NCBI GenBank assembly: GCA_958372035.1
Contig: CATXML010000023.1
Span: 1 to 11,637, forward strand
Source of the DNA: an uncultured Collinsella sp.
GTDB lineage: Bacteria; Actinomycetota; Coriobacteriia; Coriobacteriales; Coriobacteriaceae
Length of the DNA stretch: 11,637 bases
Direction: 5' to 3'
The notes below the pieces were generated by a model that did not search any database, was not told the origin of the DNA, and worked only from the letters and a program-made list of their open reading frames with translations. This document shows, one piece after another, positions 5,330 through 11,188 of the stretch. Position numbers and translations under genes: made by a program. Every line of letters begins with the position of its first letter. Positions within the stretch are counted from its first letter, which is position 1.

Positions 5330-8300
5330 ATGCCCACCACCTCAACCGACCCGCGCGCCGCTGCTGCTGCACTTCTGGTGCCCGGAACCACCTGCCACGG
5401 CTTTACCGTCGAGCGCTGCGAGACCGTGCCCGAGCTCGACGCAGACGCTTACGTGCTGCGCCACGCCGCCTCGGGCGCGCGCCTGCTGTACCTGGCGTGC
5501 GACGACGAAAACAAGGCCTTTGCCATTGGCTTTAAGACGCCGCCGGCCGATTCCACCGGCGTGTTCCATATTCTTGAGCACTCGGTGCTGTGCGGATCGG
5601 CCAAGTTCCCCGTCAAGGAGCCGTTTGTCGACCTGATCAAGAGCTCAATGCAGACGTTCCTCAACGCCATGACCTACCCCGACAAGACCATCTACCCCGT
5701 TGCCACCACCAACGAACAGGACCTCTACAACCTGATGGACGTGTACCTGGACGCAGTGTTCAACCCGGCCATCTATACCAAGCCCACCATTTTTGAGCAG
5801 GAAGGCTGGCACTACGAGCTGGACCTGCCGGAGGGCGACGGCGCCGATGACGACACCGGCGAGGTAGATTTTGAGGCATGTCCCAAAAATCTACGCGAGG
5901 GAACGCTGCGCTACAACGGCGTGGTGTTCAACGAGATGAAGGGCGCGCTGTCCGACCCCATGAGCGTGCTGGACGACGCCGTCAACGCCGCGCTCTATCC
6001 CGATACCGCCTATTCGCACGAGAGCGGCGGCGACCCGCGCGCGATTCCCGCGCTCACCTACGAGCAGTTCCTGGATACGCACGCGCGCCACTACAACCCC
6101 TCCAACTCCTACATCACGCTCTACGGCGACCTGGACGTGGACCGCGCGCTGGCGTTTTTGGACGAGCGTTATCTGTCGCAGCCGAGCGCCGCGAGCCGCC
6201 GCATGGACGCTGCCGTTGCCGCCGGCGAGGACCCGTCCGCGCTGGCACCCAATCCGCTGGGCGTGCAGACGCCCGTGACCTGCGAGTACAAGCGCGTCGA
6301 GATGGCCACCACGCCCGAGAACGCCCTGGTGGGCCTGGGCCTTGTGCTGGGCAGCGCACTCGACCGCAAGCGCACGATCGCGGCGGATATCCTGTTCGAG
6401 GCACTGCTGGGCTCCAACGAAGCACCGGTTAAGAAGGCCATTCTGGCCGCCGGCCTGGGCGGCAACGTGGTGAGCTACACCGCGGCCGAGTGCCTGCAGC
6501 CCTACGAGCTCATCATGCTGCAAAACGCGCAGCCCGGCGTGGCGCGCGAGCTGCGCCGCGTGTTCCAGGACGCCTGCCGCGACCTATGTGAGCACGGCGT
6601 TCCGCGCGAGCGCCTGGAAGCTATCATCAGCAGCAACGAATACGACCTGCGCCAGCGCGACTACGGTATCGCCGACGGCGTGGCCATTGCGTGCGACGCG
6701 CTGAGCACCTGGCTCTACGATGACGACGCCGCGACGCTGGCGCTCAAGTATGGCCCGGTGTACGAGGAGCTGCGCGGCGAGCTGGAAGGCAGCTACTTTG
6801 AGGACCTTCTGCGCGAGCTCGTGCTGGAAAACGACCACATGGCGCTGGTCGAGCTGGTTCCGGTGGACGCCGCTGAGGGTTCGGAGGGCGCCGAAGCTGC
6901 CGAGCTGGCAGCCAAGCGCGACGCCATGACCGATGCCGAGCTGGCCGACGTGGTCGAGCGCACGGCTGCGCTGCGTGCCGCGCAGGAGGCCGAGGACACG
7001 CCCGAGGACAAGGCCACGCTGCCGCGCCTGCGCGTGTCCGACATTGGCGAGGCGCGCCCCGAGCCGCCGCTGGTCGTGGACACCACTGCGCCCATCCCCT
7101 GCCTGCGCCACGGCATCCCCACCAACCGCCTGGCCTACGCCATGCAGTATTTCGACCTGAGCGGCGTCGCATTTGAGGACCTGCCCTATGTGACGCTGCT
7201 CTGCCGCCTGCTCAAACAGCTGCCCACGAGCGAGCACTCGGCCGAGGAACTCGACAATCTGCTCGCCGGCAAGCTGGGCTTTTTGAGCTTTACGACCGAG
7301 GTCATGACACAGCCCGACGTGGACGGCGTGCGCCCTTATCTGCTGGTGAGCGCCGGCGCCCTGTCCGAGAAGATCGATGCGCTGGCGAGCCTGCCGCGCG
7401 AGGTGTGGTCGAGCACGCTGTTGCTCGATGCTGACGCCGACCGCGTGCGCGACGTGCTCACGCAGATTCGCATTGGGCTTGAGCAAGGCTTTATCAACAA
7501 CGGACACTCGGCGGCACTCGGCCGCGCGATGAGCTACACCTCGCCTTCGGCCGTGGTGCGCGAACAGCTCTCGGGCGTGGACTTCTACCTGTTCCTGCGC
7601 GATCTGCTCGAGCACTTTGACGAGCGACTGGACAATCTGCGCGCCAAGCTTGCCGAGCTGGCAGACCGCATCTTTGTGGCCGACGGCTGCCTGGCGAGCT
7701 TTACCGGCAGCGATGAGGACTTTGACGCGTACTGGGATGCCGCGGGCGACCTGGGGCTTGGCGCAGGCGACGGCGCTGCCAGCGGCACGCTCGTGGTGCC
7801 GGAGCCGCGCGACCGTCACGAGGCTTTCGTTATCCCCAGCGACATCTGCTTTGCCGCGCGTGCGTGCGACCCGCGTCGCCTGGGCATTGACGTGACGGGC
7901 GCCTGGGCGGTTGCCGCCAACGCGCTCTCCTACGACTACCTGTGGAACGAGATCCGTGTGAAGGGCGGCGCATACGGTTGCGGATTCCGCGCGGCTGGCG
8001 AGCGTCAAACGGCGTTCTACACCTACCGCGACCCGGCGATCGACCCTTCGATTGAGCGCGTGGAGCGCGCAGGCGCATGGCTTGGCCGCTTTGAGCCCGA
8101 CGAGGCCGCCTTTGAGGGCTTTATCGTGAGCTGCGTGAGCGGCATGGACGCGCCGATGAAGCCGTACGCGCTCACCAAGCGCCGCAACACGACCTACCTG
8201 GCCAGGCTCGATCCGCATGCACGCGAGGAGCGCCGCGCCCAGATGCTCGCCGCCACGCCCGGTGAGCTCCGCTCGCTCGGCGCCGATGTGACGCGCATCG

Positions 8301-8389
8301 CAGCCGCGTCGCCCACCTGCGTCTTTGGCGGCCGCGACGTCATCGCCAAGAGCAACGCCGGCTTCAACGTAGTCGACCTGCTGGGCTAA
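5330..8389 (+). CDS. M16C-family zinc metallopeptidase (PreP/Cym1/falcilysin-like)
   Basis: This large single-chain peptidase has 1019 residues, typical of subfamily M16C, whose members degrade short peptides inside a closed chamber formed by two halves. The inverted zinc site HILEH (H80, E83, H84) is intact, with the probable third ligand E158 in FEQEGWHYEL. VVFNEMKG near residues 198-205 is a strong PreP/Cym1 signature. The second half includes RVKGGAYGCGFR near the C-terminus, matching the GGAYG motif of the inactive half. No signal peptide is evident, suggesting a cytoplasmic enzyme. AAAGGAG (5316-5322) lies 7 bases before this ATG; in-frame upstream extension to 5129 runs through repeats and the promoter and is rejected. 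Unusually, residues 179-188 (VDFEACPKNL) are encoded by a 31-bp palindromic repeat found twice elsewhere here. Codon use is very GC-rich. It appears monocistronic, ending at a strong terminator. Confidence 0.95.
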   Translation: MPTTSTDPRAAAAALLVPGTTCHGFTVERCETVPELDADAYVLRHAASGARLLYLACDDENKAFAIGFKTPPADSTGVFHILEHSVLCGSAKFPVKEPFVDLIKSSMQTFLNAMTYPDKTIYPVATTNEQDLYNLMDVYLDAVFNPAIYTKPTIFEQEGWHYELDLPEGDGADDDTGEVDFEACPKNLREGTLRYNGVVFNEMKGALSDPMSVLDDAVNAALYPDTAYSHESGGDPRAIPALTYEQFLDTHARHYNPSNSYITLYGDLDVDRALAFLDERYLSQPSAASRRMDAAVAAGEDPSALAPNPLGVQTPVTCEYKRVEMATTPENALVGLGLVLGSALDRKRTIAADILFEALLGSNEAPVKKAILAAGLGGNVVSYTAAECLQPYELIMLQNAQPGVARELRRVFQDACRDLCEHGVPRERLEAIISSNEYDLRQRDYGIADGVAIACDALSTWLYDDDAATLALKYGPVYEELRGELEGSYFEDLLRELVLENDHMALVELVPVDAAEGSEGAEAAELAAKRDAMTDAELADVVERTAALRAAQEAEDTPEDKATLPRLRVSDIGEARPEPPLVVDTTAPIPCLRHGIPTNRLAYAMQYFDLSGVAFEDLPYVTLLCRLLKQLPTSEHSAEELDNLLAGKLGFLSFTTEVMTQPDVDGVRPYLLVSAGALSEKIDALASLPREVWSSTLLLDADADRVRDVLTQIRIGLEQGFINNGHSAALGRAMSYTSPSAVVREQLSGVDFYLFLRDLLEHFDERLDNLRAKLAELADRIFVADGCLASFTGSDEDFDAYWDAAGDLGLGAGDGAASGTLVVPEPRDRHEAFVIPSDICFAARACDPRRLGIDVTGAWAVAANALSYDYLWNEIRVKGGAYGCGFRAAGERQTAFYTYRDPAIDPSIERVERAGAWLGRFEPDEAAFEGFIVSCVSGMDAPMKPYALTKRRNTTYLARLDPHAREERRAQMLAATPGELRSLGADVTRIAAASPTCVFGGRDVIAKSNAGFNVVDLLG
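5864..5894 (+). repeat. 31-bp palindromic element, copy 1, in frame inside the M16 peptidase gene
   Basis: Arms GTAGATTTT/AAAATCTAC (9 bp, perfect) enclose GAGGCATGTCCCA. It matches the reverse complement of the copy at 8399-8429 at 29 of 31 positions and the copy at 11080-11110 at 27 of 31. It encodes VDFEACPKNL within a linker between the EGWHYEL and VVFNEMKG motifs that seems longer than in other M16C peptidases recalled from memory. Confidence 0.85.
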
Positions 8390-8394
8390 CGCAC

Positions 8395-8436
8395 AAAGGT
8401 AGATTTTTAGGACATGCCTAAAAATCTACCTTTTTT
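8395..8436 (+). terminator. Intrinsic terminator of the peptidase gene, containing palindromic element copy 2
   Basis: A perfect 17-bp stem (8395-8411 with 8417-8433) closes a 5-base ACATG loop and ends in TTTTTTC on the plus strand, 5 bases beyond the peptidase stop. Positions 8399-8429 are the 31-bp element also found at 5864-5894 and 11080-11110, here in the opposite orientation. The flanking A and T tracts complete the terminator. Confidence 0.92.
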
Positions 8437-8471
8437 CTGGGGCTTGGACGGGGCGGCGCAGCCCACTGCGA

Positions 8472-8540
8472 CGGTTTGTCTCAATCTGTAACATCTAGAT
8501 CCGATTTTGCCGAGCTACTGTTACAGATCGAGACAAACCG
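8472..8540. repeat. 69-bp imperfect palindrome with 22-bp arms
   Basis: Positions 8472-8493 and 8519-8540 are complementary at 21 of 22 positions (core GGTTTGTCTC/GAGACAAACC, then ATCTGTAACA/TGTTACAGAT) around a 25-base loop. It has no T-tract and lies just after the peptidase terminator. It has the form of a dispersed stem-loop or MITE-like repeat, or of a structured RNA. A frame reading through it gives an unconvincing 71-residue peptide and is not annotated. Confidence 0.75.
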
Positions 8541-8564
8541 CCGCGAAAGCTCCTCTTCAGCCCA

Positions 8565-8601
8565 AACCACCACAAAGGGGACAGGCACCTTTGTGGTGGT
8601 T
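8565..8601. repeat. 37-bp stem-loop repeat with GGGGACAGGCACC core
   Basis: Perfect 14-bp arms AACCACCACAAAGG (8565-8578) and CCTTTGTGGTGGTT (8588-8601) flank a 9-base loop GGACAGGCA. A degenerate relative occurs at 9301-9346. No T-run follows. Similar GGGGACAGGCACC-bearing hairpins occur as dispersed repeats in various bacterial genomes (recalled, not searched). Confidence 0.72.
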
Positions 8602-8638
8602 CGAACACTTGTTCCATACGTACATGTGTTCTATAGTA
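8602..8638 (+). promoter_or_regulatory. hicA: Predicted hicAB promoter with a LexA/SOS-box-like sequence
   Basis: TATAGT (8633-8638) follows TTGTTC (8609-8614) by 18 bases, giving a leader of about 53 bases. The region around the -35 reads CGAACACTTGTTCC (8602-8615), close to the Gram-positive LexA consensus CGAAC-N4-GTTCG. It is also the left half of a wider dyad, 8603-8612 with 8622-8631 (9 of 10 complementary). LexA control is inferred from the motif alone. Confidence 0.5.
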
Positions 8639-8662
8639 TGGATGATTGCATCGGACTTAAAT

Positions 8663-8683
8663 TGCAACTAGAATGTAGTTGCA
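8663..8683. promoter_or_regulatory. Candidate HicB operator upstream of hicA
   Basis: A perfect 8-bp inverted repeat TGCAACTA/TAGTTGCA with a 5-base GAATG spacer, ending 14 bases before the hicA start codon. HicB-type antitoxins with a C-terminal ribbon-helix-helix bind palindromes in their own promoter region and repress it with HicA. Position and symmetry fit that role. Confidence 0.6.
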
Positions 8684-8697
8684 GAATGTGAGGCGGG

Positions 8698-8961
8698 ATG
8701 ACTCGAGCCGATAAACTCATCGCCCAACTGTTTAGCTGCCCTTCAACGTATCGGTATGCCGATTTTTTAAAAGTCATGGCTTCATATGGCTTTGAAATGG
8801 ACAGCAAAGGCAAGGCATCCGGATCGCGCGTTCGCTTTTACAGGCCATCAGATGACAGGATGTTCGTAATGCACGCGCCTCATCCATCTGACGAATTGAC
8901 AGCGGGGACCATTCGAAACATCGTTCGATTTCTGCAAGATGTCGGAGGTAGTCATGAGTAA
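8698..8961 (+). CDS. hicA: Type II toxin-antitoxin system toxin, HicA family
   Basis: This 87-residue protein has the HicA (double-stranded RNA-binding-like) fold pattern: an N-terminal helix, YADFLKVMASYGFEMDSKGKASGSRVRFYRP, and a C-terminal HAPHPSDELTAGTIRNIVRFL segment resembling the HPGxELxxGTLRxIL motif. HicA toxins are mRNA interferases that cleave mRNA and arrest translation. Instead of the usual GSHxxF, with a catalytic histidine, it has GSRVRF, a form I recall in a HicA subfamily; activity cannot be assumed from sequence. GAGG ends 4 bases before the ATG. The stop overlaps hicB by 8 bases, a typical toxin-first hicAB arrangement. GC content is lower than in the adjacent peptidase gene, consistent with acquired DNA. 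Confidence 0.87.
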   Translation: MTRADKLIAQLFSCPSTYRYADFLKVMASYGFEMDSKGKASGSRVRFYRPSDDRMFVMHAPHPSDELTAGTIRNIVRFLQDVGGSHE

Positions 8962-9283
8962 CGTTTTGGCATACAAGGGTTATTTCGCCCCAGTCGAGTT
9001 CGATGCCGAACAGCATGTGCTAACAGGTATGGTCACCGGCATTAGGGACGCAATCGTATTTGAAGGCTCCACGGCTGAAGAAGTGGAGCAATGCTTCCAC
9101 GACGCCGTCGACGATTACCTTGAGTTTTGCGCCGAAAAGGGCAAGGAACCCGAGCGGGCTTTTAAAGGCTCGTTCAACGTAAGAACGGGCTCCGAGCTCC
9201 ACAAGCAGGCGGCGCTGGCGGCGGCAAAGAAGGGCGAGTCACTCAATAAGTTTGTGTCCGAAGCAATCGCCGCGGCGTTGTAG
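8954..9283 (+). CDS. hicB: Type II toxin-antitoxin system antitoxin, HicB family
   Basis: This 109-residue antitoxin neutralises HicA and probably represses the operon. The N-terminal two thirds are a HicB partial RNase H-like domain (YKGYFAPVEFDAEQHVLTGMV, then AIVFEGSTAEEVEQCFHDAVDDYLEFCAEKG, a very typical HicB block). The C-terminal third, FNVRTGSELHKQAALAAAKKGESLNKFVSEAIAAAL, is a ribbon-helix-helix DNA-binding domain. I chose the ATG at 8954 because GGAGG (8944-8948) is 5 bases upstream; an in-frame start at 8939 lacks such a site. The start lies inside the end of hicA, coupling translation. No clear terminator follows; a GCGTTAACGC palindrome overlaps the stop region (9283-9292). Confidence 0.91.
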   Translation: MSNVLAYKGYFAPVEFDAEQHVLTGMVTGIRDAIVFEGSTAEEVEQCFHDAVDDYLEFCAEKGKEPERAFKGSFNVRTGSELHKQAALAAAKKGESLNKFVSEAIAAAL

Positions 9284-9300
9284 CGTTAACGCATAGGCCC

Positions 9301-9406
9301 AAACAACAACAAAGGGCGCAGTTCACAGGCATATTTGCGGTGGCTTTACTGCCTATATCGCGTTTGCCCAGATAAAACCTGCCAAAATAAACCTGTCCCT
9401 TTTTGG
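9301..9406. repeat. Degenerate stem-loop repeat and tandem ACCTG units between hicB and the cyclo-ligase gene
   Basis: Positions 9301-9346 follow the 8565-8601 hairpin element (AAAC-AC-ACAAAGGG, ACAGGCA, TTTG-GGTGG), with an extra block of about 8 bases and several mismatches, so the stem is damaged. Next, ATAAAACCTGCC and ATAAACCTGTCC repeat in tandem (about 9372-9397), with CCAAAA/TTTTGG arms at 9382-9387 and 9401-9406. No promoter for the next gene is obvious. Confidence 0.5.
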
Positions 9407-9429
9407 AAGGTTGGGGAGATGAGGCTGGG

Positions 9430-10026
9430 ATGGATAAGGCTGAGTTGCGGCGGGCGGTGATTGCCCGACGCAATGCTCTTGATTTGGATGTTCGAGCGGC
9501 GAAGTCTGCTGTTGTATGCGCGCGGCTTGTTGAGCTGATGGATCGCTTGGGTGCCGCGGCACCGCACACCGTTGCCGTCTATGCCGCGATGGGTTCCGAG
9601 GTCGACCCAGCCGCGTTTGCCGCTGCGGCCGCCAAACGCGACTGGCGCGTGGCCTATCCGTGCATGTTCTCGGCAAGCGACCCCGCCGCACGCGGCCAGC
9701 GCATGTGCATGCGGGCGGTCGTTGCTGGCGACGCGGACGCGGCTCCGTTTATCGCTCATCCCACGCGGGCCTTCGCAGCCACGGACATCGACAGCGACCG
9801 CTTCCCCATCGTGTCTGCCGAAACTCTCGACATGATCGTCGTGCCGCTCGTGGCTTTCGACCGCGCCGGCGCGCGCCTGGGCTACGGCGGCGGCTGCTAC
9901 GACCGCTACCTGCCCATACTCTCGCCCACATGCCAAATCATCGGCATCGCCTTTGACGAGCAGCGCGTCGACCACGTTCCCACCGACGCCCACGATCTGC
10001 CGCTGCCCAACATCGTCAGCGCCTAA
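9430..10026 (+). CDS. 5-formyltetrahydrofolate cyclo-ligase (methenyltetrahydrofolate synthetase)
   Basis: The enzyme converts 5-formyltetrahydrofolate to 5,10-methenyltetrahydrofolate with ATP in the cytoplasm, salvaging folate that otherwise inhibits one-carbon enzymes. The 198-residue length is normal. The N-terminus MDKAELRRAVIARRNAL is the family's basic KxxLRxxxxxxR block. YAAMGSEVDP is the substrate-side segment, and LGYGGGCYDRYL (about residues 155-166) is the conserved glycine-rich nucleotide-binding signature, with Cys where many members have Tyr. DMIVVPLVAFDRAG precedes it, as expected. The start is the ATG at 9430 with GAGG 5 bases upstream; an in-frame TTG at 9403 lies in repeat sequence without a proper site. 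It converges on metA with a 23-base gap lacking an evident terminator. Confidence 0.94.
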   Translation: MDKAELRRAVIARRNALDLDVRAAKSAVVCARLVELMDRLGAAAPHTVAVYAAMGSEVDPAAFAAAAAKRDWRVAYPCMFSASDPAARGQRMCMRAVVAGDADAAPFIAHPTRAFAATDIDSDRFPIVSAETLDMIVVPLVAFDRAGARLGYGGGCYDRYLPILSPTCQIIGIAFDEQRVDHVPTDAHDLPLPNIVSA

Positions 10027-10049
10027 ATGCCAGCGTCCCTCCCGACAGC

Positions 10050-10976
10050 CTAGTGCTCCTCGCCGGCGCGGGCCAGGTCGTAGGGCGTGGTCTGGTAGAC
10101 GTAGTAGTTGAGCCAGTTGGTGTAGAGCAGCTGAGCTTGGCTGCGCCAGACGTTGCGCGGCTCGGCGGTGGGGTCGTCGCCCGGGAAGTAATGCGCCGGC
10201 ACCTGAGGGTTGAGCCCGCGCTTCACGTCGCGCTCGTACTCCAGGCGCAGCGTGTCGGTATCGTACTCGGGGTGGCCAAATACAAAGAAGCGGCGGCTGT
10301 CGGTCGACTTGACGATATACAGGCCCACCTCGTCGGACACGGCCACGACCTCAAGCTGCGGCTCGGCCTCCACGTCCTCGCGGCGCACCTCGGTGTTGCG
10401 CGAATGCACGGCATAGAAGCGGTCGTCAAAGCCGCGGACCAGCGGGCTTTGTGGCTTCACCAGATAATGCTCGAACACGCCGCTCGCCTTTGCCGGCAGG
10501 TCGTGCTTCTGGATACCGTAATGATGGTACAGACCGGCCTGTGCGCCCCAGCAAATATGCAGCGTAGAGTGCACGTGCGTGGTGGACCAGTCCATGATCT
10601 GGCAGAGCTCGGGCCAGTAGTCGACCTCCTCGAACGGCATCTGCTCCACGGGCGCGCCCGTGATGATCAGGCCGTCGTAGTGGATGTCGCGGATGTCGTC
10701 GAACGTGCGGTAGAACGTCTCCAGGTGGCCGGCGCTTACGTGCGTGGCCTCGTGCGTCTTGGTGCGCAGCAGGTCCACCTCCACCTGCAGCGGCGTGTTG
10801 GAGAGCTTGCGCATGATTTGCGTCTCGGTGGCGATTTTGGTGGGCATGAGGTTGAGGATGAGCACGCGCAGCGGACGGATGTCCTGGTGCAGCGCGCGGT
10901 ACTCGGTCATGACAAAGATGTTCTCGCTCTCGAGCTGCGCAGCGGCAGGGAGGGCGTCGGGGATGCGAATGGGCAT
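10050..10976 (-). CDS. metAA: Homoserine O-acyltransferase MetA (predicted acetyl-CoA-using, MetAA type)
   Basis: This enzyme activates homoserine for methionine synthesis by acylating its hydroxyl group. The 308 residues match the MetA/HTS family, which is unrelated to MetX. Catalytic C142 sits in [15 protein letters not shown], with the His and Glu of FGHPEYD completing the triad. Conserved [13 protein letters not shown] is near residue 41. Position 111 is Glu (TGAPVE); in the Bacillus cereus enzyme this residue favours acetyl-CoA, whereas Gly favours succinyl-CoA, so O-acetylhomoserine is the predicted product despite the common name homoserine O-succinyltransferase. AAGGAG is 5 bases before the ATG. 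It is alone on its strand and diverges from the dehydrogenase gene. I see no SAM riboswitch in the 212-base upstream gap. Confidence 0.95.
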   Translation of the reverse strand: MPIRIPDALPAAAQLESENIFVMTEYRALHQDIRPLRVLILNLMPTKIATETQIMRKLSNTPLQVEVDLLRTKTHEATHVSAGHLETFYRTFDDIRDIHYDGLIITGAPVEQMPFEEVDYWPELCQIMDWSTTHVHSTLHICWGAQAGLYHHYGIQKHDLPAKASGVFEHYLVKPQSPLVRGFDDRFYAVHSRNTEVRREDVEAEPQLEVVAVSDEVGLYIVKSTDSRRFFVFGHPEYDTDTLRLEYERDVKRGLNPQVPAHYFPGDDPTAEPRNVWRSQAQLLYTNWLNYYVYQTTPYDLARAGEEH

Positions 10977-11079
10977 GGATGCTCCTTACGAGTCAGTTGC
11001 AGCTATGGTACAACGAGCGGCCCCATCCGCGCGAGCACATCGCTCAGCGATGCCGTCAGCGGCCCGAATCACTCCAAAA

Positions 11080-11110
11080 ATAGAGATTAAGGCATGTCCC
11101 AAAAATCTAC
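11080..11110 (+). repeat. 31-bp palindromic element, copy 3, upstream of the dehydrogenase gene
   Basis: Its right 21 bases (AGGCATGTCCC then AAAAATCTAC) are identical to copy 1 inside the peptidase gene, and 27 of all 31 positions match. The left arm has decayed (ATAGAGATT for GTAGATTTT), so pairing is weaker. It lies in the metA/dehydrogenase intergenic region, about 35 bases upstream of the predicted -10. Confidence 0.8.
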
Positions 11111-11144
11111 GGCGCTTTAGCCTAGCAAAGTGGCAGCAGGACGC

Positions 11145-11150
11145 TACAAT
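11145..11150 (+). promoter_or_regulatory. Predicted -10 element for the dehydrogenase gene
   Basis: TACAAT lies 39 bases before the start codon, a suitable distance. No good -35 is visible about 17 bases upstream (CTAGCA), so the promoter is tentative. Nothing else was recognised in the 10977-11188 gap apart from the palindromic element at 11080-11110. Confidence 0.4.
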
Positions 11151-11188
11151 GGTTCGACGCGAAAAACTCGGCCGAAAGGATACATATA

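Noticed and set aside
6584..8218. A 544-codon open frame on the minus strand inside the peptidase gene
   Set aside because: Shadow of a high-GC3 gene: the sense frame has zinc-peptidase motifs, while the antisense product is Ala/Arg/Val/Gln-rich and shows no domain.
8476..8691. A 71-codon plus-strand frame between the peptidase and hicA
   Set aside because: It is composed of the palindromic elements at 8472-8540 and 8565-8601 and the hicAB promoter; no independent coding signal.
9346..9993. A 215-codon minus-strand frame opposite the cyclo-ligase gene
   Set aside because: Antisense to a gene with the GYGGGCYDR signature; no start signal and no recognisable domain.
10977..11079. SAM riboswitch or S-box leader upstream of metA
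   Set aside because: The gap is short and I could not identify the conserved helices or a terminator alternative; no support.
10053..11090. A 345-codon plus-strand frame opposite metA
   Set aside because: Antisense to a clear MetA with catalytic Cys and HPE motif; the composition is that of a shadow frame.
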